The notes under the pieces are model-generated. The model was not told where the DNA came from and did not search any database. It saw only the letters and a list, made by a program, of their open reading frames with translations. 64,000 nt of DNA from Acidimicrobiaceae bacterium (GTDB taxonomy: Bacteria > Actinomycetota > Acidimicrobiia > Acidimicrobiales > Ilumatobacteraceae). The position numbers and the translations under genes are program-made. This document shows positions 20,217 through 30,400 of the stretch, one piece after another. The first letter of the stretch is position 1. Each line of letters begins with the position of its first letter. The DNA is taken from positions 1 to 64,000 of the forward strand of contig JACJWF010000005.1 of NCBI GenBank assembly GCA_020637295.1. Direction: 5' to 3'.

Positions 20217-20954
20217 ATGGAAACGCAGCGACAGCCCGTGGGTGTCACAGTGGAGTTCTGCGGTGAAGTCATCGCCGTGGACTCGGATCGGTTCACCATC
20301 GGTCGGGAAGGCGACCTGTCGGTGGACGACAACCAGTTCCTCCATCGCCGCTTCCTCCTGCTGCACCAGCAGGGCAGCCTCTGGGCCCTGAGCAATGTCG
20401 GAACCCAGTTGACGGCCACCGTCACGGACAGGTCGGGCCAGCTGGAGGCGTTTCTGGCGCCAGGAGCGACCCTGCCGCTCGTCTTCGACGTCACGATGGT
20501 GTCGTTCACGGCAGGTCCCACCACGTACGGCCTGACCATCAACTGCCCGGATCCGCCCTTCGTAGGGGCCTCGGTACCTCGGGCGGAGTCCGGCGACACC
20601 ACGATCGGCGCAACCTCGCTCACCCCCGACCAGCGCCGCCTCGTCGTCGCGTTGGCGGAGCCACGGTTGCGGGGCGATGGGCGGGCTTCTGTCGTGTTGC
20701 CCAGCAACGCAGAGGCAGCGGAACGTCTGGGCTGGGCCATCACCCGGTTCAATCGCAAGCTCGACAATGTGTGTCAGAAGCTGTCTCGACTGGGGGTTCG
20801 TGGGCTGCACGGCGGGCCCGACCGCCTCGCGTCCAACCGCCGGAGCCGGCTGGTGGAGTACGCAGTGGCCACCCGTCTCGTCACCAAGGACGACCTGGTG
20901 TTGTTGCAGCAATCCGGGATGTCGGGGGCAGAGGCCGGAGGCGATGCGGAGTGA
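20217..20954 (+). CDS. FHA-like protein with C-terminal helix-turn-helix
   Basis: 245 residues from ATG 20217, which has GGAAG close upstream. An in-frame ATG at 20184, overlapping the previous gene, is possible and has a better spaced GGTGAG. The N-terminal ~110 residues are FHA-like with FTIGREGDL but lack the usual SRxH motif (FLHRRF instead). The C-terminal part, from SLTPDQRRLVVALAEPRLRG, is a conserved helical domain found next to FHA regions in actinobacteria; ERLGWAITRFNRKLDNVCQKL resembles a winged-helix recognition region. It may link phospho-signalling to transcription. Its stop overlaps the GTG of the next gene by 4 nt. Confidence 0.8.
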   Translation: METQRQPVGVTVEFCGEVIAVDSDRFTIGREGDLSVDDNQFLHRRFLLLHQQGSLWALSNVGTQLTATVTDRSGQLEAFLAPGATLPLVFDVTMVSFTAGPTTYGLTINCPDPPFVGASVPRAESGDTTIGATSLTPDQRRLVVALAEPRLRGDGRASVVLPSNAEAAERLGWAITRFNRKLDNVCQKLSRLGVRGLHGGPDRLASNRRSRLVEYAVATRLVTKDDLVLLQQSGMSGAEAGGDAE

Positions 20955-22702
20955 GAAGGGGGTGGCTGGCCCTCTCCTGCGGGCTACTGGTGGCCTGCTC
21001 GGGACACGACGCTTCGTCCGCCACACCGTCGTCCGTGCCACGGGCCGTCGCCGTGGACGAATCGGTCGACGCACCTCCCAGCGCCGACTGCGGTCCGGCG
21101 ACGGACGGCACCATCCGCGTCTGGACACTGGCGGTCACCAGCGCCACCCGCGACCTGCTCGGCGAGTTCGCCCAGGCATTCGAGGAGTCAACCGGGATGG
21201 AGGTGGAGGTCACCCGGCTCGGGGGCGATCAGGAAGTGGTCGACCGACTGGCCGCCACTCCGTTCGATCAGTGGCCCGACGTGGTGGTCGTCAGCGAACG
21301 GGCCACCAGGACGTTGGTGGACTCCGGTCACTTCCTGCCGCCGCAGTCCTGCGATCCGGCGTTCGGAGACGACCTGCTGCCGGTGGTCCGGTCGAGGTAC
21401 ACCGTCGACGGTGAACTGCAGGTGGTGCCCTTCGGTGTTTCGACGCCCGTGCTGATCTTCGACAAGGTCCGCTTCCGTGCGGCGGGGCTGGACCCGGACG
21501 CACCACCGGCGACCTACGCCGAACTCCTCGCCGATTCGTCGACGCTGGTGGAAACCAACGCAAGTCCCTACGGCCTGGTGCTCACCGACTGGTGCGCGAT
21601 CACCGTTGCCGAGCAGAACTCGGCTCGCCGTGGCGCCGTCCTCGCCGAACCCGCGAACGGTCTCACCACCCCCAACATCACCGTCGACCTCACGACGCCC
21701 GAGATCTCCGCCGACCTCGCTGGCTTCCGCGAGGGCGTGGTGGATGGTCACGTGAAGTACATCGGGCCCAACTACTCGGGGTACGACGACCTCGCCCAGT
21801 TCATGGACGCAACGGCGGGTGGCGCGATGTCGATCCACACGTCGGCGGCCATCGGCGACATCCAACGATTCCTGGATGGTGGCAATGGGCCGGGCATCGA
21901 ACTCGGCGTCGGCGCACTCCCCGGCCCCGGTGCCGGTTCGACTGTGGGGGGCAACGCGCTGTGGATCGTGAACTCGGGTGATCCGGGCCGCGTCGGACGC
22001 GCCTGGGCGCTCGTCACGTCGATGACGTCGCCCGCCAACATGGCGGACCTGGCGATGACCCTCGGCTACGCCCCTGCGTCCCGCAGCGCGGCGGCCGATC
22101 CTCGGCTGCAACAGTTCTGGCGCGAGCACCCCGAGTATCGCGTCGCCTACGACCAGCTCGAGTCCATGAGTGCCTCGGATGCGTCAGGTGGGCTCACGAT
22201 CGGACCGTTCTCCGGGTACCTCAGCGCCATGTACGACGCATGCCGGCACATCATGAAGGGCGAGGCGCCGATCGCGGTGGCCTTGGCCGATGCGACGAAC
22301 GAGATCAACGGCGCGGTGGCCGAGTACGTCGAACTCCTCGGCGGCACTCCCGTCCAGGTGACCGAGGTGACGCCTCCGGTGACGAACGCGCCCACGTTGC
22401 GCGAGCTGGAGGGCACCGCAGAGTGCACCAGCGGTGCCGCCGTCGTGGGCGTGTGGGTGGAGACCGAGTCGGCAGTGGGCTCCGATTGGGCTGTGGTGGC
22501 GCTGGACGGCAGTTCGGCAACGTTCACCGCTGCGATACCGGATGGGGATCGTTACCGCCTCACGGTCGGGTGTGGCGGCTCGGAAGAGGCCTGGGCGTCC
22601 AGCAGCAGCACGCACTTCCTCGATCTCGGGTCCGTGGATCTCGTCTGCGACGATGCGCCCAACGTGTCCGACGGCGAGTGCACCGTCAGCTCTCGCCCGT
22701 AG
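20951..22702 (+). CDS. Extracellular solute-binding lipoprotein (family 1-like)
   Basis: 583 residues from GTG 20951 (GTGA overlap with the gene before). The N-terminus VRRGWLALSCGLLVAC is a lipoprotein signal with Cys near residue 16. The mature part begins TIRVWTLAVTSATRDLLGEFAQAFEESTGMEV in the manner of periplasmic-binding proteins for sugars (ATRDLLGEFAQAFEESTG region), with PDVVVVSE and PFGVSTPVLIFDK typical of the fold. About 115 extra C-terminal residues contain four Cys. No permease or ATPase gene is nearby, so a sensing or envelope role is more likely than transport. Its 3' end overlaps the convergent gene at 22686 by 17 nt. Confidence 0.82.
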   Translation: MRRGWLALSCGLLVACSGHDASSATPSSVPRAVAVDESVDAPPSADCGPATDGTIRVWTLAVTSATRDLLGEFAQAFEESTGMEVEVTRLGGDQEVVDRLAATPFDQWPDVVVVSERATRTLVDSGHFLPPQSCDPAFGDDLLPVVRSRYTVDGELQVVPFGVSTPVLIFDKVRFRAAGLDPDAPPATYAELLADSSTLVETNASPYGLVLTDWCAITVAEQNSARRGAVLAEPANGLTTPNITVDLTTPEISADLAGFREGVVDGHVKYIGPNYSGYDDLAQFMDATAGGAMSIHTSAAIGDIQRFLDGGNGPGIELGVGALPGPGAGSTVGGNALWIVNSGDPGRVGRAWALVTSMTSPANMADLAMTLGYAPASRSAAADPRLQQFWREHPEYRVAYDQLESMSASDASGGLTIGPFSGYLSAMYDACRHIMKGEAPIAVALADATNEINGAVAEYVELLGGTPVQVTEVTPPVTNAPTLRELEGTAECTSGAAVVGVWVETESAVGSDWAVVALDGSSATFTAAIPDGDRYRLTVGCGGSEEAWASSSSTHFLDLGSVDLVCDDAPNVSDGECTVSSRP

Positions 22703-23069
22703 CGTCCTGCTGGGACCGGGCGCCCGTGTAGCACTGCCAGGAGAACGGTGAGCCCTGGTCGTAGGTGACGGCGTACGACGGGACGGCGTACTGCAGGCGG
22801 CACACGTCATCCACGGAGATCGTGTGAGTGGTGACGAGCTTGTTCTCCTTTGCCCAGCATTCCCATCCGAATGCGCCGGGCCGGCGGTGCACTGCGCTGG
22901 CCGAGTCGCCGTACGTGCGGACACAGTAGGAGTCGAAGTCCACGGTCCCCAGCAGTACGCCTGGCTTCACGTCGGCGGCACCCTTGTTGTTGTCAGCAGC
23001 GACATACGCGGACAAGGTGAGCGCGAAGCCGCCACACAGCGCGAACAGTCGACGGACCCAGCGGTTCAC
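22686..23069 (-). CDS. Small exported Cys/aromatic-rich protein
   Basis: 127 residues from GTG 23069, which overlaps the stop of the response regulator (GTGA), so it is the third gene of a kinase-regulator operon. The N-terminus (VNRWVRRLFALCGGFALTLS) is a signal peptide or membrane anchor. The mature part has paired motifs, DFDSYCVRTYGDSASAV...GWECW and SVDDVCRLQYAVPSYAV...FSWQCY, which look like two copies of a ~40-residue Cys/Trp module. Export suggests a sensor or effector of the two-component system. No enzyme motif is seen. Confidence 0.72.
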   Translation of the reverse strand: MNRWVRRLFALCGGFALTLSAYVAADNNKGAADVKPGVLLGTVDFDSYCVRTYGDSASAVHRRPGAFGWECWAKENKLVTTHTISVDDVCRLQYAVPSYAVTYDQGSPFSWQCYTGARSQQDATGES

Positions 23070-23776
23070 GACGGCCTGCTGACATTGCGCACGAACGGCT
23101 CGAGGAACGCCCAGCAACGGACGGCGAAGAGGTGCATGTCCCGCAGAGTCGGATCGTTCAGCCCGTGCAACTTCAACTCGTCGATGAGCTGAGCCCGGTA
23201 GTTCTTGAGTGTGTTGAGCTTCAGCCCTGTGCGGTCCGCCATGGACTTGTACGTCGGCTCGGGGAGATCGTGCAGTGCGGACCACAACTTGGAATGGCCC
23301 GCATGCTGCACCAGCCGAGCGAACCGCTCCGCCGAACGCAACGAGCGCCGCCGGTCCGGGAGGAGCGGCTGGATCGCTGGGTCGGGTGGTGCGGAGCCGT
23401 GCGCCAGGACTGCGTCGATTGCGGCCATCTGATAGTCGATCGGCGCGCTCTTGGAGATGACCGTGGAAATCGGCAGCAGTTCCCACGCGTCGCGCAGCAG
23501 CGACGCAACCCATTCGTCGCCCTGGGTGATGATGGCGAGGCGTGTGGAGGGGCAGCTTCGGCTGATGTGGACGAGGGCGTCCAGCCCGCTCCCCGGCTCT
23601 TGCGGGAAACTGAGATCGACCAGTGCGAGATCGTACGGCTCGGTGCCGTCGATCTGGGCCGGCACGTCGGCAAGGGCAACGACCACGTCGACGTGATGCC
23701 CACCCTGACGTTCGATGGCGCGGCCGAACAACTCCGCCAGCGCGGCCGCGTCATCGACGAGGAGAATGCGTGACAT
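23066..23776 (-). CDS. Response regulator with HTH-like output
   Basis: 236 residues. The receiver domain (~1-125) has ILLVDDAA with the acidic pocket, LALVDLSF with the probable phosphoacceptor Asp near residue 54, and VISKSAP with the conserved Lys. The C-terminal ~100 residues hold a helical region, YKSMADRTGLKLNTLKNYRAQL, that resembles a winged-helix/HTH. Its start lies inside the end of the histidine kinase gene (26-nt overlap), so they are translationally coupled partners. The palindrome at 25053-25080 upstream of the operon is a candidate target. Confidence 0.88.
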   Translation of the reverse strand: MSRILLVDDAAALAELFGRAIERQGGHHVDVVVALADVPAQIDGTEPYDLALVDLSFPQEPGSGLDALVHISRSCPSTRLAIITQGDEWVASLLRDAWELLPISTVISKSAPIDYQMAAIDAVLAHGSAPPDPAIQPLLPDRRRSLRSAERFARLVQHAGHSKLWSALHDLPEPTYKSMADRTGLKLNTLKNYRAQLIDELKLHGLNDPTLRDMHLFAVRCWAFLEPFVRNVSRPS

Positions 23777-25037
23777 CCCTGCCCTTTCGTTGATCCGCGA
23801 CCTTCACGGTGACGACGGAACCACCTCCGTCGGCGGGGTGCACTGCAATTGAATCCGGCCCGAGTTCCGTCATCAGGCTCCACAACCCCCGGCCATGCGG
23901 AACGTCCGCAAGGTCGAACCCGGGGCCGTTGTCGCAGATGGTGAGTTCGATGACCTCGTCGTTCAATCCCAGTTCGTACGACAGGCTGGTGGCTCCGGCA
24001 GCCAGTGCGTTGGCAGTGAGCAGATTGATGGCTCGCGCCGTCATCCGTGCGGTGGATTCATCCAGTTCGCGCGCCGCCTGGTCGAACCCCGGTACGGACT
24101 GGATGTGGACGCCCTTGTTCTGCGCGTAGCGGATGTACGGCTGCAACACCTCGGCGAGCCGTACGGTGCCCGAACTCAGGAGTTCGTCGAGTTGCCGCAG
24201 GCGGAGTTGGTGGTCGAAGTCGGCCAGCAATTCGACGGTTTGGCGAGTGTCGGGAGCATCGGACTGCACTTGCAGCGACACCAAGCGAAGTTGGGCACAG
24301 ACGTCATCATGGATCCAGTGGGCGCGCTGGCGTCGCTCGTTCGCGATCGCGGTTCGTACGAGGTCGTCGCGTTCGGCGACATGCTCACGCTGCAGAATGT
24401 TCAGGCACCACAGCGTCGCCAGGGCGACGATCGCCCATGCGTGAATGGTGACGAAAATGGGAAGTACGAACCTGAGCCGCGATGCTCCGCCCGCCACCAC
24501 CGTGGCGGCAACGGCCCCGAGCACACCGAAATGGAACGCGGACAGCAGAAAGCGTCGGTACCACTCCACCGGTGTTGGCGTCCATCCGAGTTCGTTGCAG
24601 GTCAGTGCGAGGTCAGCACCGAAACCGACGGCAAGGGTGACCGACAGGAGGGTTGCGAATCCGTGCAAGGTGGCATGGATGGTGATGCCCGCCACGCTGA
24701 GGAGCAGGATCCGCCATGAGATGCTGACGGCATACGGATAGGCCCGGATTCGGTGGCCGATGGCGCGCTGTAGGGGGTTGAGGGCGAGCAGCAGAACGGC
24801 GATCGATCCTGCCAATGCAGGCAGTGTCCGATGGTGGGATGCCGGCCACCAGAACAGGCCGGCGGTGACGACCAGTGCGCCCACTTCTACGAGACCGAGG
24901 AACCGTGTCCATGCCTCTGTCGGATGGTCGTCGGTCACCCAAGGAGCGCTCCCAGCCAGCAGCGCTGCCCATGCATCGAGGGTTACCTCGTTCTGCTCCG
25001 CGACCGCCACTGGCACAGTCTGCCGCACGGCGAACAT
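23751..25037 (-). CDS. Membrane sensor histidine kinase (HisKA_3/NarL type)
   Basis: About 428 residues from ATG 25037; no clear ribosome site, so the start is uncertain. Longer versions would read through the palindrome at 25053-25080. About five to six membrane segments cover residues ~40-220. The phosphoacceptor region is NERRQRAHWIHDDVCAQLRL (His in IHDD, the HisKA_3 pattern). The ATPase has an N-box-like NLLTANALAAGA, DNGPGF and GRGLWSLM. It has no large extracytoplasmic domain, so it probably senses a membrane signal. It forms an operon with the response regulator and a small exported protein, divergent from the FHA-kinase-FN3 genes. Confidence 0.87.
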   Translation of the reverse strand: MFAVRQTVPVAVAEQNEVTLDAWAALLAGSAPWVTDDHPTEAWTRFLGLVEVGALVVTAGLFWWPASHHRTLPALAGSIAVLLLALNPLQRAIGHRIRAYPYAVSISWRILLLSVAGITIHATLHGFATLLSVTLAVGFGADLALTCNELGWTPTPVEWYRRFLLSAFHFGVLGAVAATVVAGGASRLRFVLPIFVTIHAWAIVALATLWCLNILQREHVAERDDLVRTAIANERRQRAHWIHDDVCAQLRLVSLQVQSDAPDTRQTVELLADFDHQLRLRQLDELLSSGTVRLAEVLQPYIRYAQNKGVHIQSVPGFDQAARELDESTARMTARAINLLTANALAAGATSLSYELGLNDEVIELTICDNGPGFDLADVPHGRGLWSLMTELGPDSIAVHPADGGGSVVTVKVADQRKGRDVTHSPRR

Positions 25038-25052
25038 TTGGTGAAGGAGTGG

Positions 25053-25080
25053 CAGGACATGTACCTGAGTACATGTCCTG
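25053..25080. promoter_or_regulatory. 28-bp palindrome in divergent promoter region
   Basis: CAGGACATGTAC and GTACATGTCCTG are perfect 12-bp inverted arms around CTGA. The site lies 16 bp upstream of the histidine kinase start on one side and 7 bp upstream of the -35 box of the FHA gene on the other. It is well placed to control both directions. Response regulators often bind such dyads; which protein binds is not known. Confidence 0.75.
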
Positions 25081-25087
25081 AGTTCCC

Positions 25088-25116
25088 TTGAAGGCGCGTC
25101 GACATCGCACTTAAAG
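25088..25116 (+). promoter_or_regulatory. Candidate promoter for FHA-kinase-FN3 operon
   Basis: TTGAAG (25088-25093) and TTAAAG (25111-25116) are 17 bp apart. The -10 box ends 9 nt before GTG 25126, so the transcript would be leaderless or nearly so. No ribosome site precedes the GTG. Confidence 0.6.
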
Positions 25117-25125
25117 TCCGGCGCG

Positions 25126-25974
25126 GTGAGGCGGGAAGCGGACCGGGAAGTGCTGATCGATTCGATGTCTGGGCTTGGCGGCACAGCCCAGTGTTTCGTG
25201 GAGACGGCCGAGCGTCATGGCTTCCGGGTGCACGCCAGCAGTGCGGATCGATTCCGGATTGCCCGGGTGAATCGGCCGACGTGGGCGACGATCGCGGGTT
25301 GGGTCATGGTTCCGCTGCTCGGCGTCGGGTTCATCTTCTTGGCCATGAAGCGGACGATCAGTGGGGATGCGACCATCGTCGAGCTCCGAACGGGTGTGAA
25401 ACTGCGGCTCACGGGGCAACTTCCCGACGAATTCGTGGCCACCCTCCGCGATGCATTGACGTCGTCGCCACCCGGCGACACCATGCCCACTCGGTCTGCA
25501 TTCCAGGTGGTGGACGAGACGCAGATGGTTCCCGGCCGGGTGCGCAACGTCACCAGTCCAGCCCATTCAGCCGGTGGCGGTGGTCTGGAATCTCCGGTGC
25601 ACTCGATGCCATCGGATCCTCTGGCCATGATGCCTCCCTCGGCCGGGCGTTCTGTGCCGGCACCGAGCTTGCGCACGATCGACGGTCGCATCCTGGTGGC
25701 CGCCCGCAACGGTGTGGTCGGAAGGGATCCAGTGCCACAACCCAGCCGTCCGGCGGCCATTCATCCAATTGCGGACGCGTCCTTGAGCAAGACACATTTC
25801 ACCTTCGGCGTGTCCAGCGACGGCGTGTGGGTGGTGGACGAGCACTCCACGAACGGCACGGCCATCGACGTGGGGGGCCGCGTCATGAGGTGCACCCCAG
25901 GGGTGGCGCACGAGGTGCCGATCGGCGGTCGGGTATTTGCCGGCGACGTGGTGTTCATGGTGGAGGCAGGGTGA
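25126..25974 (+). CDS. Membrane-anchored FHA protein
   Basis: 282 residues from GTG 25126 (near-leaderless). One or two membrane segments lie at ~55-75 (WATIAGWVMVPLLGVGFIFL). A linker contains DETQMVPGR and leads to a C-terminal FHA domain (~180-280) with VVGRDP, LSKTH and HSTNGT intact. It is the first gene after the divergent palindrome and overlaps the kinase gene by 4 nt (GTGA). It probably recruits a Thr-phosphorylated partner, perhaps that kinase, to the membrane. Confidence 0.85.
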   Translation: MRREADREVLIDSMSGLGGTAQCFVETAERHGFRVHASSADRFRIARVNRPTWATIAGWVMVPLLGVGFIFLAMKRTISGDATIVELRTGVKLRLTGQLPDEFVATLRDALTSSPPGDTMPTRSAFQVVDETQMVPGRVRNVTSPAHSAGGGGLESPVHSMPSDPLAMMPPSAGRSVPAPSLRTIDGRILVAARNGVVGRDPVPQPSRPAAIHPIADASLSKTHFTFGVSSDGVWVVDEHSTNGTAIDVGGRVMRCTPGVAHEVPIGGRVFAGDVVFMVEAG

Positions 25975-27467
25975 CCCGTCAGCAGTCGACGCCGCCCCAA
26001 TTGGTCGGCTTCACTCCCATCGAACTCATCGGCTCTGGCGGGTACGCGGACGTCTTCCTCTACGAGCAGCACATGCCGCGACGCAAGGTCGCCGTGAAGG
26101 TGTTGGTGAGCGACTCGTTGGGGGGCGACCTGCAGCGACGTCAGTTCGCCGCGGAGGCGAACCTGATGGCGCAGGTCTCCACGCACCCGTTCATCGTGTC
26201 GATCTTCCATGCCGACGTCGCCCCGGACGGGCGCCCGTACATCATCATGGAGTACTACCCGGGCGAGAACTTCCTGAAGCGGGCTCGCAGCGAGCGGTTC
26301 GGAGTTGCCGAAGTGCTACGGGTCGGCGTGCAGGTCGGCAGCGCGCTGGAGACGGCACACCGGGCCCGCATCCTGCACCGCGACATCAAGCCGGCGAACA
26401 TCCTCACCAGCGAGTACCGGCGGCCGGGCCTTGCCGATTTCGGGATCGCCTCGGCGGCCGGCCCCGAGCAGAGCGACGGGGGCGGCGTGTCGATCCCGTG
26501 GTCGCCGCCTGAGGCCTTCGGCGACGCAGAGTTGGACGCACGTGCTGACGTGTATGCGCTGGCCGCGACGCTCTACCACCTGCTCGCCGGCAGGTCGCCG
26601 TTCGAGCTGCCGAGTGGCGACAACTCGGCGGTGGCGTTGATGTCCCGGATCGAGCGACTTCCCGTGCCGCCGATCGGACGGGCGGATGTGCCTGCTTCGC
26701 TGGAGCGGGCCCTCGGGCAAGCGATGGCCAAGAACCCGGCGCATCGTCCGGCATCTGTGGTCGCGCTCCTGCGTCAACTGCAGGAGGTCGAGGCTGAGCT
26801 GCGACTGGCGGTGACACCACTCGAACTCGCCGACGACGGTTCCACGGCGCGGGCCCGCCTGGCGCCCGACGACGACGATGCGACCCGGGTCAAGGGGGTC
26901 ACCGAGCTGCGCGCGCAGGATCCGGTGGCCATCGAGTCCGTCCCCGAGAGGCCGACCGGAGTGGGGCCCGCCCGGCAGCGCCAACGTGAGGGCTTGTTGG
27001 CCGAGCCGGAAGTGGGCGAGACGGTCATGCGAGCCACCCCGGCGGCGGCTACGCCACCGGTGTCGCCCACCAGCCGGTCGCGACGCTGGCTTCCGTACAG
27101 CATCGGCGGGGCTGTCGCCGTGATCGGCGTGGTGGTTGCCGTCCTGCTCGCCGGTGGTGGCGGGAACACTCCGTCGTCGCCGGCCGACACCCAGCCGGTA
27201 TTCGACAACCTGCCCGGCGCCGACGTGCAGCTGCCCGTACCGGTGGAGAGCTTCACGGGCTCCGACAATGGCGATGGTACGTATCACTTCGAGTGGACGG
27301 CACCGGAGGGTGGGCCGTGGACCTACGTGGTCACGGAGGTCGGCCCGGATGCCCGCCCGGCCACGGTTGAGGAGACCGCGTACGACGCGGCGACCTCCTG
27401 CATCGATGTTGAAACCATGAACACCGCTGGGGCGTTGTCCGCCACCACGAGAGGGTGCGTGCCATGA
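25971..27467 (+). CDS. Transmembrane Ser/Thr protein kinase
   Basis: 498 residues from the GTG overlapping the previous stop. The kinase domain (~12-275) has the Gly loop IGSGGYADV, VAVKVL (Lys near residue 44), HRDIKPANIL, DFGIASAAG and DVYALAATLYHLLAG, so it should be active; the APE motif reads PPE. The juxtamembrane linker holds candidate phospho-sites (DDDATRVKG, GETVMRATP). A single membrane helix lies at ~370-392 and ~105 residues are outside, including two Cys. Its stop overlaps the ATG of the giant FN3 gene. Kinase followed by FN3 protein is the order of the bifidobacterial PFNA cluster. Confidence 0.93.
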   Translation: MTRQQSTPPQLVGFTPIELIGSGGYADVFLYEQHMPRRKVAVKVLVSDSLGGDLQRRQFAAEANLMAQVSTHPFIVSIFHADVAPDGRPYIIMEYYPGENFLKRARSERFGVAEVLRVGVQVGSALETAHRARILHRDIKPANILTSEYRRPGLADFGIASAAGPEQSDGGGVSIPWSPPEAFGDAELDARADVYALAATLYHLLAGRSPFELPSGDNSAVALMSRIERLPVPPIGRADVPASLERALGQAMAKNPAHRPASVVALLRQLQEVEAELRLAVTPLELADDGSTARARLAPDDDDATRVKGVTELRAQDPVAIESVPERPTGVGPARQRQREGLLAEPEVGETVMRATPAAATPPVSPTSRSRRWLPYSIGGAVAVIGVVVAVLLAGGGGNTPSSPADTQPVFDNLPGADVQLPVPVESFTGSDNGDGTYHFEWTAPEGGPWTYVVTEVGPDARPATVEETAYDAATSCIDVETMNTAGALSATTRGCVP

Positions 27468-30400
27468 TTCGCAAGCTGATCCGCCGGTCCATCGTTATCG
27501 GCCAGACGCACCGCCGCACCATCGGCTCTGGACTGGTGTTGGGGCTCGTCGCCACTTCGGTCGTCATTGCGGCCACCACTGCCGACGGGGTGAAGGCCAC
27601 CAACATCCGTCTGGACGACGGCTCGGTGTGGGTGACGGACACGGTAACCAACTACGTCGGGCGGCTCAATCTGCGCATCGACGAGCTGGACACCAAATTG
27701 GCCATGGCGGCCGACGGCGACGTGCTGCAGCAGTACCGTCAGGTCGTTTACAGCGGACCGGATGGTGGTACGGCGCAGCTCAACCCGATGACCGGTCTCG
27801 TGGGTGCAAGGGGTCCGGACGCCGACGTGGCCAACTATCAGCTGCGTGGCCAGCTCGGTCTGTACTTCGACGCTGTCACCGGGTTGCTGTGGGTGGGCAA
27901 TGGCGGGAACCTTGCCGGTGCCAGTGCGCCCACGCAGGCAGACGCGCGGCTCGACGTCGGCTCGCGGGTGCTGCTCACGTGGGGTGCGGGCAATCCCTCG
28001 GGCCGGGGCAAGGTGCTGGTGTTCGACCCCACCGGCTGGTGGGAGCTGCAGGTTGGCGCGGACGGCAAGCCCGTGCGGCCCGAGCCCGAGCCCGAGCCGG
28101 CCGCCGACTCCACCACGGCCGCCGACCCGGCCGGCGCCACCACCACCACAGAACCCGAGGGCATCTCGGATGCCTCGTCCGACGAGCCGGACCCGCTGCC
28201 GGAGCATCGGTCCACCCCGATGCCGCGGGCGTTGTCTGCGGACACCACGATGACGGCGGTCGGTGACCGCCCGGTCTTCCTCGATCCGGATGGCTCCGTC
28301 TACTCCACGTCCGGTGATGTGGCCAGCGTGCCTGGCGACGATCCGGTGCTGCAGCAGGCCGGCCCCGAGGCGTCGACCGTGCTCGTGGCATCCTCGGCCG
28401 GACTGTTCGAAGTGAAGATCGGCGGTTCAGCCGTCACCCAGCTCAGCGACCACTCGGGTCTGCCCGCCCAGCCGGTCCGGGTGGCAGGGTGCGTCTACGG
28501 CGCGTGGGCCGCGCAGCCGTCCACGTATGTGCGGTCCTGCGGTGGTTCCATCGACGAAGGCCAGGTGGACAAGGCGATTGCCGGGCTGCCGCTGATCTGG
28601 CGGGTGAACGGCGTGAACGTCGCCCTCAACCAACCCGGCAGCCGCGGTGTGTGGGCGGTCCACGAGGGGAAGTTGGCGTGGGCCGGCAACTGGGACGACG
28701 TGGATGCGGACGCGAACGCCGACCCGACCGAAGCGCAGAGTGAGAATCAACGCCGCTCGGAGAAGGACTGTGTGGAAGGTGGCGATGTAGCGCCAACCGC
28801 CGGCGACGACACGTTGGGAGTACGGCCGCGCCCGTCGATCGTCGATGTGCTGTACAACGACGACGACGCGAACTGCGAGCCGATCGCCGTGGCATCGATC
28901 ACCCCCAGTTCGGGTGACTGGGGAACGCTGTCGATCATCGACAACGGGCAGCATCTGCTGTTCTCCCCCAGCCAGTCGCTGCAGGAGTTGGTGCAGGCTG
29001 ACCCTCAGTCCCTGTCGTTCGACTACACGGTGGCCGACACCTCGGGCAACGAGTCCGCCTCGGCGGAGATCATTCTGGTGGTCGCTGATGAAGCCCAGCG
29101 CAACTCGCCGCCCTCGCTCCGGAACCGCACCGACGGGTCCTCGCGGCAGATGGCGATGGTGGTCGAGGAGGGCCATGAGGCGGCCGCAAACGTGCTGTCC
29201 GAGTGGTTCGACCCCGATGGCGATGATCTCACCGTTACCGGTGCCTTTGCACAAGATCGCGGAGAGGTGACGTTCAGTCCGGACGGAGTCGTCCGATACG
29301 CGGCCCGCGGTGTGTCAGCCGGTCTTCAGACGGTCTATGTGGAGGTCAGTGACGGCATCGCAGCGCCGGCCCGCGAGGAAATGGAGGTGACCGTGAAGCC
29401 GGCCGGCAGTCCGTTGGCTCCGGTCCCATCCCTCGACTTCCTGACCGTGGCGGAGAATGGATCGGGCGTAGTGGCTCCGCTGACCAACGATTCGGATCCG
29501 AACGGCGACGCTCTCGATCTGGTGCCTGAGTGGGATGCCAACCCTGCTGGGTACCGCACACAGGTCCGCAATGGCATTGTGGAAGTCACGGGTCTGGTCG
29601 CCGGCGTCTACGACCTCCCCTACAGTGCCAGCGACGGGCTCGACCGCTCTCCCAGTCATATTCGCTTAGTGGTGACTCCGCCGGGTGAGGGGGTGAGTCA
29701 GCCTCCACTGGCCGTGCCCGACAGGGTTGTCGTCCGCGCCGACCGGGTGATCAACGTGGACGTGCTGGCCAACGATGTTGACCCCGACGGTGACATTCTC
29801 GCCGTGGTAGCTGCGGACGAGTACAGAGGTGACGGGGGTGTGGTACGCACGTCCATCGTCGATCGTCGATTCGTGCAGATCGAGGTTGCGCCGGGTACAT
29901 CAGGCGTGGTTCAGCCCGGCACCTACCTCGTCACATACCAGATCGACGACGGGAACCGCTCGACGCGTGCCGAGGCTCAGACCGAGGCCCAGAACGCCGC
30001 TGAACTGGGCTTGGCGACCGGCACGATCGCGATCACGGTGAAGGAGTTGTCTGACGACCAGCCGCCGCAGGCAGCTCCGGATTCCGCAACGGTCCGGCGT
30101 GGCGACATCGTCGCGGTGCCGGTGTTGCGCAACGACACCGACCCCGACAACGACACCATCACGCTCGAGAGTGTCAACGAGCAGGACGAGACGCGTATCG
30201 AGGCCGAAGGCAGCGGTGTTGCCTGGGTCAGCGGGCGCTTCCTGTACTTCTTCGGCTCTGCCGTCGGGCAGGAAGTGGTTCACTACAACATCGTGGCCAA
30301 CGGCCGCCCGGCCTCCGGTGAGGTCCGGATCAACGTTACTGCTCCGGTGAGCGAGAACGGCCCGAACAATGCCCCGTCACCCGGTGACATCGTGCTCCGC

